From Muricea muricata (taxonomy: Eukaryota; Cnidaria; Anthozoa; Malacalcyonacea; Plexauridae), in assembly GCA_963855995.1 (NCBI GenBank), contig OY979716.1:123008237-123072236 (forward strand): 64,000 nt of DNA, read 5' to 3'. The notes beneath the pieces were generated by a model, which made no database searches, was not told where the DNA came from, and worked only from the letters and a program-made list of their open reading frames with translations. A program made the translations under genes and the position numbers. This document shows, piece after piece, positions 1 to 12,500 of this stretch. Within the stretch, counting starts at the first letter, position 1. Each line of letters begins with the position of its first letter.

Positions 1-470
1 ATTACAAACATAGACGATTACAATAAATATTATTCAAACAGTCTTCTAAATAATTAGCTAGGAAAGAGGAATTGCAATGTATTCGCCCGTTTTTTACGTC
101 AATTTTCTTGCAGGCACTGATGACAAATATATTTACTAGATAACCTACCAACCCTGAAATGAATTGATCAAATGAAGTGAGGCAGTCATGGTCCTCTGCT
201 AACATTTTTCGTCATTTTTGTTGTAATTTGTCTCTTAAAAGAAGGCAGTGGCGTGGTCAGCTCGATGATTGGGGAATGTTTATGCATTCTAAGGTATAAC
301 TTAAATCCGCTTACCCACAACTTTTCTCCCATTAAGGTCTACTGTACATTATAAAATAAGATCGACCTGTGTCAGAATTTCATTGCCAGTTGCCAAAAAA
401 AGAAATTCTTCGTGTGAGGTGGCATTTTAGCAGATCATGATTGTATTTTTATAGTCGTACAGTAACAAAC
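1..470. other. No exon recognised (probable AGGF1 intron)
   Basis: AT-rich sequence after AGGF1 exon 10. I see no convincing exon, repeat or RNA gene. Confidence 0.4.
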
Positions 471-572
471 CTCGCTTAGCCTTGATCCATTGATGAACGT
501 TCCATTTTGACTACCAAGATCCTTCACAAAATACTCCTTGCATTTCTCGTCGTAATAAATCTTGGCATGTTC
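471..572 (-). CDS. AGGF1: AGGF1 copy A exon 10 (FHA end)
   Basis: Codes EHAKIYYDEKCKEYFVKDL then GSQNGTFINGSRLSE, the classic FHA NGT/NG signature. Acceptor TATTTTGCAG, donor GAG|GTTTGTTA. Remaining exons, including the G-patch, are expected left of the window. No copy of this exon is seen in units B or C. Confidence 0.85.
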
Positions 573-3500
573 CTGCAAAATATTCCAGAACCATTTATTG
601 TATGACACACACTGGGTAGGTTATGCTGGAACATTCTTAAGATAAATTAGTTTGCTCTTTCTCTTGCAATTCTTTTCTACGACAACTTAATGCCAGCTGC
701 TGTACACAAGGTTACGTTTTATTCCAAGGTTACGTTTTATTCCAAGCTTTCCAAGAGTCATCAAATGTTTCTAGAATCATATTGACCATTCGTGAAACGT
801 AGCAACTTTTTTATATGTCACCAAAATATTTCCTACTTCTACTGTAACTCCCAGGATACTTTAATAAAACGAACACGCGAGTTCGGATCTTCGAAGTGTT
901 TGTCCTCATGCATTATGCAAATGCTTTATGCTGGTTCTGATTAGTCAATTCAAAAACAGTAAATCTTGTTCTACTAGCGGTCATTTAAGATAAAATAGGA
1001 CGAAGATAAGCATTGAACAGAAACACAGAAAACCGACATTGGCACATCCGTAATTTTGCAACAGTTGAATTCTTCGCGTGAAAGTGTTTACGCAAAGTAT
1101 TGATGGTTGCAGGTGATAAATCTTGCGTAGAAAAATTCTCTTTGAGAGCGAGTACAGTAAAAACCAGAACTTAACAGAACCAATCACGTACCAAGCCGTT
1201 TTTCAATGGATTCCGCGCAGGGTAGAATTTTCCTTTTTCCATTAGTCTCACTTAATTGAACAGAGATATATTTCCCTCCGTAGGACGAATTCCGTCCAGC
1301 GGATGGCAATGTGCTAAACACGCCTCAAGTTATGGCACTTTAACAGACAATGACTTGCGACCTGTTCCCACTGTGTGTGGGGAAGACGTTGCATTGGACA
1401 TTGTTTTTAAAGAGATTCGTTCTGTCTAAGTATTTATAAATCAAAAATTTCCATCTGATATCGTATCCTCAGCCCACAGGAGAATATTCCTATATAAACG
1501 TAATTTATTATAGTTTCAACAAAAACAACCCGCTCCCCCCCTCCCCCAGCACCACGTACCTTACTGACTTCAGTATCAAACATTTGTAAATTATTGCTGC
1601 CAGCTTCTGTACTATACGAAAAAGAAATTACACAATATGAGTTCCCATCATCCATCACGATTCTCCCAAGATGTTTTGACAAAATATGAAATTTTTACGA
1701 AGAGTCAACGGTCATGGCTAAAGGGGGTGGACAAGAGTTAAATTTTCAAGATGGCGGCTGTTTTTCAAGATTCTTAAAACGAGAACGAATCAACAATTAT
1801 ACATTTATAACATTCCGAAATTGTGGTTAGGTTCAGGGGAAGGGTCAAGGTAAGCTTTAGGAATGATATAAATGTCTGGTTGTTGATTTGTTCAAGTTTT
1901 AAGAATCTTGAAAAACAGCCGCCATCTTGAAAACCTAATTCTCGTCTATCCCCTTTAGCCATGACCAAGAGTCAACATGTTTCGGGTTGCTTCTTTTTCC
2001 TTTTATCGAGCTTCACCATAAGGGTAGGGTGACGATAACACCATGGATATGCCACTCACTGTGGGCTAGTACCACCTCACCTCCCCTGTCAACTTATGCG
2101 ACGGAACTGGAGTAGCCACAGAAAAAAACTAAAGCAAAATGTTGACTTATCCTACATTCTGTCACACAAGTAATATTAAGTTATGTGGAGACGAGTACCC
2201 CAAGAATGAAGCCAGTGGACCTTAGAGGTGAAACGCGAAACGCCCCAGAGCGTATTACACTTTATTAACACGAACTAAACATTCGCCGCTTCATACTATT
2301 GAAGCAAATTCAATTAAGGTTGTCTTTCCAAAAGCGAAAACTGTGAACTATGAAGCGCAAGGGAGAATGAATTATTGTTTATTCAGGCCCTGATAATATA
2401 GGAATTATCTTTGTTGCAAGTAAATTTGCCGTCGTAAATTTCCTATGCGCCATCGATGCTTTTTCATGCAATTCCGAGTTTAGAGGTGAAAATAAGCAAT
2501 AACCCGACATCCCTCGCGTGCTCATAGTCTTATGCTTTTGGAAGGACAGCCTTTATAGGGTTAGGTGAGTACAATTGCAAGAGTAGTTCTTTAATATCGT
2601 GTCCAGCGTGGTGTGTGATAGCCATCATGTCCACTTTCAAAATGTGATGTTTCCGGGAAAGTCAAAGAAATCCAGAAAACTATAGACTCACGGAAGAATG
2701 TATTTCTTGAACCCTGTACTTACCGACCAAATGTAGTTCCCATACAAGTTATAATGTTTAAACTACCAAGAGAGAGTTTATCAGATTCCATCACAATCGC
2801 TCTGATACAAGGAGGATATTCTTTCTCTTCAACCTCTTCATTATGACTATCGTCATCACTATCATCTGGAATGTAATTTATTTCAGTAAACACATTATAT
2901 GCGTAATTACGTCATGATACGTGGTGCACACAAGAAATTCTGGTCTTTTTTGTAACGGTTGAAAATCATCAGAAGTATTTAGTTTAAATATCCATTTCTT
3001 ATGCTTGGACCTGCCCTGCATTAAAAAAGCTAACAATCAACGTTTTAGTGTCGGTATTGCAGTCAAAATCTCATCGGACCGTTCACGATGCGAATGAAGA
3101 GTTCGGGTAAAGGTGGTTTGTCGAAAAGCTAGCAGTCATTTAGTACAAGCTACACGAAGACGGATCTTCGCTGGAAACGACAAATTCTGCCCAATATATT
3201 GTTTCAGGTGGAGAATATGTTTGAACGTAAGCTGCAGTGTATTTGTAAGATCAGTGTACCTTGTGGTTCCCTGTTGCTCTGGTCCACTTCAACAATCTCC
3301 CCATCCTCACTTCCAGACTCGACTAATTCCATTTCTTTGACTTCACGTTTCTCCGAACCTGGACGTTTTCTTGTCTTGCTTCCGCTGCCTTCGTTTCTTT
3401 TCTTCAAGACACTTTCACTCGAAGCAGCTTGACTATTTGTGGCAACATCACTGCTCACAGCCACTTGCGAGTAGAATTCGTACGTTCCTTTTTCTTGATT

Positions 3501-6500
3501 GTATTTATAATAAACGCCCGTGCGATAATCGTAGTATAATCTGGTGTTCTTGAAAACAAAGAAAATAAAATTGCGTGAGCACCACTGACCGCTAAGTAAA
3601 AGCTGGTTAATGTTCTAGAGACACCGTATTCCGTGACTATGGTGAAATTTTGACTCACCTGTTGCCGACAGCTTAAATACCGAGAAGGAGGGATTTACGC
3701 CATATGAAGACCCCGAGGATGCGAGGCGTCCGAGAGCTTTATATGACATTAATTCCGATTTATTAAAGGTATTTCACTAACTTAATTTTTTAGGAGTTTT
3801 TTCCAGTAGAATCTTTCGACTTTAAACAATTAAAGTCGTAATTCTTCACGGGTTTTTTTCACAAGTTTCACCTAATTATTTATTCCAGTTAAATAACCTG
3901 GATTTAGTATTTTTACACAAGTGAATAAATGAAATCAGACGTTGTGATTGTTTAAATTGGACTTGGCATTCCTTATACTCACCTACAGGTGAATATGTAG
4001 GTGAATATAATGTAAAAGTTAAAGGGAAGTAGGAACAAAATTTTTTATCGTCTCAATATGTAGAAGTCTGCTACAGAAATTTTATATCTGCCTTACCATC
4101 TATTACTTACAAACCTTCCATTAGGAGCAAATACAAAAAAAATATGATACTAAAATATAGCTGTTATAGTCATGGCGTATTCTATGTTTCAGTTTTACCT
4201 TCAGGGACAAGCATAACTGAATTATCTACACACACTTACAGGATCGTAGTAGTAGCCAGTACTGTAATCATAATACAATCCGGTTTTTTCATCAAACACA
4301 AATCCATGATTCGTAGTCGCTTGTTGAGCAGCTTCTCGTATTGATGTGGCAATATCCTACACAACATCAAAATAACATCAATAATATAAGTAAATGAAAA
4401 GCGGATAACAGGTCAGAATCAGCTGAAATTACACAATTTGCACAAAAATATACTTACTAAAAAATATGCTTAAATAAACCATAAGAAATTAAAATAACAA
4501 AATTATGTAAACTTTATTCCACAGAGTCGTGTTGTTTTTTAAGCTTAAACAAAGCTCTGTTGTTATAAGCTTAGTGAAAAACCGCAGACAGGAAATTTCC
4601 GAGAGGTCTTAATAGAGGTCCTCGACGTGAAATCTTCTTATACATGTTATTTTCACACGAACTTCGCTCCATTAATCGTCTCTTGTTTACAGTATTTTCC
4701 CCTCTATATCTTTAACCACTTCCATATCAGTGTCCAGTATATTGTTTAGGGAATGGTAAAACAATAGAACTGATCAGTTATAAATGGGAGGAAAATTATT
4801 AGATCATGCCAGACGCATGTACCCCGTCAGATTCATATTATACAGTTTCTGTGTTTTCACTCTATATTGTCCTTTTGCCGCATATTATATTACACGCACG
4901 TAATATGATTTACACTTCTTCCCACTTTGTTTTCCCTACATTCATCTGATTGTTTTTTTATTTTGTCATGCGTACCGACTCATTACTACAAACTACCTGA
5001 CTCGTTTAAATTTTGTTTGGCTAATAAACAATGAGAATATTTCATTCTGTACAAAACTTTCATCCAATTAAAGACAGCATTGAGGAGAAAGTGCTGCAAG
5101 ACTACATCACTGAACTTGACACTATATCAAGATTTCTGCAACACATCATATGTAATAAGTGTCAGATAACAAGTTTTAATGGTATGGACCCGAGGTATAA
5201 CATGGTTTACCTGTTTTGGACGAGTGGCAATTGAAATACCAATCTGAATATGAATATTAATGCACAGCAAGTAATTTCAAATGCATACGTGTCAAACAAT
5301 TCAAGTTTATATTAAATTTAATTTGCTAACGTCTCGTCGCTACATCGCAACATCATCAGAGCTATACACAATGAATAAACATAAGTTGCATCTATATATA
5401 CATGACAACTAAGTATTATGTTGATGAGTTTTTAATGCTTAAATGCATACTTACTTAAATGTATACTTCGCGTTTCTGTATTACAGAGTGGAGCATTTAA
5501 TAGAGGAGGGAGGGGGGTCATATACCCTGTGAAATACCATTAAAGCAAAGAGTAGAGACTACAAAGAGAGGCAGGCTCACTCAAAAAAGCGTAAGGTGCT
5601 TGCGTGATGATTCGTCATGGGCGCCATGCTCCTAGCCAATGCCCTAAACAGAAGCATCTTCCCACGGTAATACTAACCATTATAATATTTCCTGGGGGGA
5701 CGAGCATTCAATATTCGTCATGCGCGCTACGTTCCTAGCCAGTTCCCTAAACAGAGGAAGTCACCCCCGGAAATATTAAAGATGGGCTACTAATACCGGA
5801 AGGAAATGCTTCTGTTTAGGGCACTGGCTAAGAACATGACGCCTATGATGAATCATCACCGAAACACCTTACGGTTTTTTAACTGCACTTGCCCCTCTTT
5901 GCAGTCTCTACTCTTTGATTAAAGTTGTAAATGTGTCTTGCTCTGTGGGAGAAGTCAAAACAGACGATCACGGTCTTACTTTTGAAGCTTCTTTTATAGA
6001 GGACGCAATTTCTTGTCCGATGGAGGATGCAATCTCCTAAGATTGAAGCAAACAAAACTATCGTCTTTTCAAAATATCTTACACATTGTTTTCAATAACT
6101 ATCAAACATGTTGATAACGGAACATTTCTCGATGTTCATGTCTGAACCCAAAGTCACTGCACATCCTTGCAAGTCCCTAAGGTTTCACTTTGCCAATTTA
6201 AGATAGTAAGCACCTAATCAGATCTGAGTGGCTTTTTTATCAAATAATATGTGCATACTTTTGTTTGCTGTCTATACTATGAAAAAAAAACCACATACAT
6301 ACTGTGGAAACAGTTGTTCAGTGCTTGTTTTCATTTTATACTGTATAAGACAATGACAAAATAGTACTCATGTCTCAGTTATTGTGCCTAAAACTCCTCA
6401 GAGCAGCATAACACCCCCCTCCCCTCCCCCCTTCTCAATGCTGTATTTGTCAGGCAAGCCCCACACAATATTACGTTCAAAATTATTTTCCTGGCGAACA

Positions 6501-9500
6501 CTCTGGCTATGGGCACACTAAATAAATTCTTCAGACTGATAGATTACTCGCTTTTAAATTAATCACTTCACAGCATTCAGCAAGGTGTTTATAAGGTTTG
6601 CACTAAATATTATGATAATTGTATTAACTTCGCCACAAGTGTAGGACCACCACAACAGCTTCAACTAAAATCTGTGAGCTCGTATTACCTAACCGACCCT
6701 GTCAACTTTCCCTGTGGAAGCAAACCGGAGTAGCCTTATACCCTTTGCACACGAGGACTGGTCTCGAGTCAGGTTCAAAAGTTCTTACCGAGAGTTGAGC
6801 CCACGAACTTAGAGGTTAAAGTTAAGTGATCTAATAACTTCGCCAATCACATTATATTTCAGCACGCATTCGCAGAGTGACCTGCACATGCAAAAACACC
6901 TAAAATTCAGATGTTTCTATGTGAATAGCATTCCTGGAATTTCGACATTTCCCAAGTTTAAAATAATAATGTTACTGTAACATATTCAAAACAGTGTTTT
7001 GTGCGATTGTTGTATCGATTAATAGAAGGCATATGGATAAGTTGCTCACCTAACTTACACATTAAAGGGCATTGGCAATATTTTTTATTGTTCATGTGAA
7101 GGGGCAGACAAGGTAACACTGTTGTCCCCAGACCCTGAGCACGGATTTTATAAAAAGTTGTAGACTGAGACTGGTTATGATAAATAAGTATCAGAAGCGT
7201 GTCTGCTATACCTATACATGCCTAACGTTTACCGAGAGGTTCATTGTTTAAAAAAATGCCCACGTGGATGATATAACATGATATGGAAATTCCGTATCAG
7301 GGGCACGGGGATGACAGTGTTACCTTTGCAACAAAATTAGAAATGTATTTCGATGCGTCTTGCCATGCAGTACGAGTGTGCAAAATTTCATTGAGTTTCA
7401 GCTCTTAAAAAATGAGCTATGCTTGATTTTGTATTCATTAAAAAAACTTATTATATAAAGTACAGTGCTTTGTAAAGATTTCGGGCACAGATAAAACTGA
7501 TAATTTCACATGTGAGATTATTTATAATAATTTCACACGTGAAAATTATCGCTTTTCAAACAATCACTAATCATAGCTTCTGGACATTTTATATTGGTGG
7601 AAACCTGTAGTTTATATAATAAACAGAAAAATACATGGGTGCTTGGAAATACCGGATTTATTTCTCATGTTGAGCATGATATTTCTCACTCGTTCGCTGC
7701 GCTCACTTGTGAGATATCATGTTCAACACTCGAAATAAGTCTGGTATTTCCGCGCACCCATGTATTATTCTCTATTTATTCAACTAATGACGTCACAACT
7801 TTGCTGAATTAGCAATTTATATTTTGTATTTTTGCGAATAACTTCTCAACTAAAAGAAATAGTCTATTACACTAAACGGCTAATCGGCTAATTTTTTCAC
7901 GCTCTTTCACATGAAACATTAAAAAAATTATTGCCAATACCCTTAAATTAGTTTTAACTAATCTTTGACACGAACACGATATATTACAGTTACCTTTGCT
8001 GCTGCTCTTATGGAAGACGCGATATCCTAAAATGAGAAAAAAAAACCCGTACCGGTACATTTTATTTTCTGCCATACTTGCATACACAAATCAGAAAAGC
8101 TACAGTAATAAGAATTCTGGGGAAAGCCCGAAAACAAAAACTGTCTTCAAGTTGGAACACATCAAGGAAACTAAAAGAAAGTGATTCTTTTGACGTGCAA
8201 ATACGAGATTTGATTGGTTATAACTATAGAAAATAGTTTTCTAAAGAGCGGATCACAAACAGCAAGCCTTTTCTTTGAAAAGTAAAATCCCAAGATTTGA
8301 TGAGTTTGGTATATCTACCTGTGGTACAATTATAAAAACATCATGCACGCATTTCCAGGTTAACTGTTCACTTCAATTCACTGCAGCTTCCACAAGGATT
8401 AAACATTTTGCGACCATTACTTACACTGTCTGTTACTTGACTTACCATTCCAGTATCAGGCTTTGCTTGTAATGATGACCAGTCTCCTACAGAAAAGTGC
8501 AGAAATCACTAATCGTTTCCACAAATCAAACAACAACAGTAGAACGCAATAACAACAACTACAACAACAAATACAGTAAAAGTCTTAATTGTATTTTAAA
8601 CTGGTTAAATAAGGTACATTATATATCAAACTACTGAAACTAGTACTGTTAAGTTTCTCTGAGTCGTCCTACGGCAATTTATTTCAGTTGTGTATAGATT
8701 GACTTTGTAGTTTTGAGCATAAAATTTACCCTGTCTTTACAAATGCAAACTCGATATGTTATAGAGGAGTGAATGAAAATTAACTTGAGTTTTGCCAATT
8801 TGAACAAGAGAAATGTTTGTTTTTTCGAAATCGGCATTTGGTTCATAGAGTACAGGTAAGCTTCAGTTGTTGGCCTAAAACATCGAGAAATGCCCGACAC
8901 CAAGAGTAGGATATCATGATATGTTGTTATGAGGCGTTTGTGAAGGAATTTCTCACCTTAAATATTTGTTTGAAGAATTACAACCATAATGGTGCGGAGA
9001 CGTTCCTCTGCAATATGTATTGAAAGTGTGCGAATCGAAAGTGCCAACGATAATTGGTAACGATCATATGATCTTTAAGTTCATGAAAATGAATGCATTA
9101 GCATTGAAGTATTTTTCGATTTGTCAAAATCTGTTCACATTTGCATTGCTTCCCAACCCCGATAACCATCTGTAAATTTAGACTCGTTATCCAAGCCCGC
9201 AATCCTTCTACGCGGAGGTTTGAACTCGCGTAATGTAGAGTGATCTGGAAACTCCATCAGCTGCAAATACGACAAAATGGACAAACCTCTATCTTCTTTC
9301 TCTGGCTCATCCTTCTCGATATTTTCATTTTTCTTCCTTTCCAACGCAAGTTTTTCGTGCAATTGACTAACTTGTTCACGAAACGACTCAACATATTTTG
9401 AGGAGCTCTCTCGCTCAAACTCAGATTTCTCCAGAAGCTTTTCTGTTCTATCACATTTCTTCTTCAATAAATCAATTTCCTCTTTCAATATTAAGACTTG

Positions 9501-12500
9501 CTTCTCCAGTTCAGAGCATCCTTAGAGAAAACGATAATAAGAATACTTTCAACTATTGTTTATGTTTAATACTTTCAACCATAAGCATTCGGATTAGTTC
9601 TCTCAGCAGTAACACTGAGGCAATAGTTACTGACGTCTGTCTGATCAATATATAACTATATATTTTTTCAAAACGGCTGCCAACGAATGTTGTTTTGATA
9701 TTTTATACTTTTGACAAAATTAAACACAGGACGGAAGCTATATATGTCACAAAACAAGCATTGTCTAATTATTATCAAAGAAATTATACTGAAATAATTA
9801 GTTCGCCTCAATCCAGGCGCGCTAATTTCAAGCTCTACATTCACTTTGCCGCAACGCGATTCAGTTATTATTTAACAATTATTCGCCGAAGGCGAGGTGA
9901 TTATCGGGGAATATTCACCGAGACGAAGTCGAGGTGAATATTTCCCGAAAATCACCGAGCCTGAGGCGAATAATTGTTTTAGTATTTTTACACAAGTTAT
10001 TTTAATTTTGTTTATTTCTTTGTCCGTAATTGGTACAAAACGGCGGCTAGCCGCCATTTTGTAAACTTGTTTTTACTGTTATATTCACCTGTAGGTGAAT
10101 ATAAAGGAATGTCACGTCATATTGGACCAATCACAACGTCAGATTTCTTATGTTCACTTATAAAAATACTGAAGGCTTTTATTATATAAAGTACAGTGCT
10201 TTATAAGAATTTCGGGCACTGATAAAACTGATAATCTCACATGTGAGATTATTTATGATAATTTCACATGTGAAAATTATCGCTTTTTAAACAAACACCA
10301 ATCATAGCTTCTGGTCATTTTATATTGGTGGAAAACCTGTAGCTTATACAGCTAATAAAAAGAAAAATACATGGGTGCTTGGAAATACCAGATTTATTTC
10401 TCGTGTTGAACATGATATTTCTCACTTGTCCCAGTTCAACACTCGAAATAAATCTGGTATTCCCGCGCAGCCGTGTATTATTCTCTATGCAATCACCTCG
10501 CCGACGGCGACTAATTTCTAAGTAGAAGACTAGTTATACTCTTGAGAATTGCTACTTTATTCGCTATCTATTTCCGGATACATAGCCAGAACCAAAACAA
10601 TAATTTTTCTGATGTATTTTCATATTCGAACATAAGACAATGAAATTTTGAAGTATTTTTTTTAACAAAATGGCTCAAAAATCAATTTTGCATCTCTGAT
10701 TCTCTGATCGATTACGATATTAACAAAATGTCGCATGAAAACAGTATATATTTTGAAAACCCAAATGTGTTCGCAGAAAGCTAGAATTGCCATTTCCGGG
10801 ATATAAATTGTAAAAATTTCCCAGGGGGATGCTTTCAGACCCTTCTAGACTACTTGTGCCTTTGGTACAACCCCCTTCAACAATATTTCATAAAGTGTCT
10901 GCCACTCTTATAATGCTGTAAATTACCACTCTCAAATATACAGTTCAATTCAAACTTGTGCATATTAATACGCACTCCATATAAAAATAAATATATTCGG
11001 AATTACATTCATTTTATATTTGCTGAAATTATCAGCCGGAAAAGGATAACCACTCGATGATAGGAGCAAATACCGTACTATCCCTACATTCCCTTTTATC
11101 CCTATTAACCTTTTTCACAAAACATACAAAATAAGCCCAACTAAAGGAAACCTCCAGGTAGGAGACAACAGTGGTCTAAAACAACTGCATGCCAGGGCTC
11201 TTGAGTAATTGCCACAATAAAACAAGGGAAGCATGGATGGTGCACATGTGTAGCGTGTTTTGCTTCTCACCACTGTGAAACCAAGTCAGGTGTACAACTG
11301 ATATTTCATGTGAGTTGAGTTGTTGTAGTTTATCTCTTGTGCTTTGAAGGTTTTTCTCCGGGTACATCTCCCTCTGTACAAACAACGCATATAGGACAAC
11401 CGAGGGCCACTAGGTTATCAGTATCAAAAATACTGTCAGTGTTACACTCGTAAATAATTCGCTTGCTAATTGTACTGCGAAGGCTCAGGAAATATCTACT
11501 AAATTAAAGTGAACATATTTTTGCCATAGACCTTCTGAAACAATAATGGTCAGAGTGTTTATGATTTGTCGTTAACAGAAACAAGTTTTCTGAAGTGTCT
11601 TTTGTCAATTTCAATAATTACTTATTTTTGTTCTTAATTGAAAATGTTATTCATCCGATCAAAATACCTGATCAGACAGTGCTTTTGTACAACTTAATAT
11701 TGAAATAATAATGACAATGACTGATTGAGCATACTATAAAGTCCTGAGGTGATCGCAGGCTCAGACTCATAATGTATAGATGTAAATAAATACATGTACT
11801 ATCCATAACAGAAAGCATCCCCCAAATTCAAACTTGAATTGAAAACTATGTCTAAAAAATAACCCACGATTCAGGCAGATAAACTGAGTTACAGAAGCCA
11901 TCGACCCAGGTGTCTCAACCCTACCTTGCTGAGATAAGCCTTAATATAGTACTAGATTTCTCTCAAAAATGTGTCAAATGCTATTTCAGAGATCCACATT
12001 TTAAAAAAGGTTAGGGGAGCATGACCCCAGAGCCTCCAGTTGGCTGATGTCTTTGGCACTTGAATACAGCCAGAACCATTTATTCCCCCCCCTGTTTTAA
12101 ATAGCTTCTGTAGTTCCTGGTTACATTTGTGAAAGAGTACATGTGGAAATGGTTTTCAGTCAGAAATCTGAAAACTGAAAATTACATACATAAAATCTGC
12201 AAACTCATTGCACAATGCATAAAAAACTACAAATAAGTACACAATCATATGTATATCAGTTTATATATTAATTAGTTTCATGATTACTAAGATTTTAGTC
12301 CCATAATATACATTTTCAAATACCGCACACTTGATCATTTTCCTTTTAACAACATTTTCTGTTCCAGTTGAGACCACACAATCATATAACCACAAAACTA
12401 TAATAGGGCCCCCTTAAACTTGCCATGAAGGGCCTTGCTTGAAAAAGTTGATAATTTAAGTTCATATTTGTCACTGATTCTCTGATCACTTTTTCATCTC

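Noticed and set aside
1..205. 67-codon minus-strand frame at the left edge
   Set aside because: No homology, no splice context and AT-rich; could be chance.
7594..7812. 72-codon plus-strand frame
   Set aside because: Lies across a MITE hairpin and its flank.
8679..8903. Open frame repeated in all three units (also 31,803-32,027 and 50,729-50,923)
   Set aside because: Repeated because the intron is duplicated; the frame is broken in unit C and there are no splice signals or homology.
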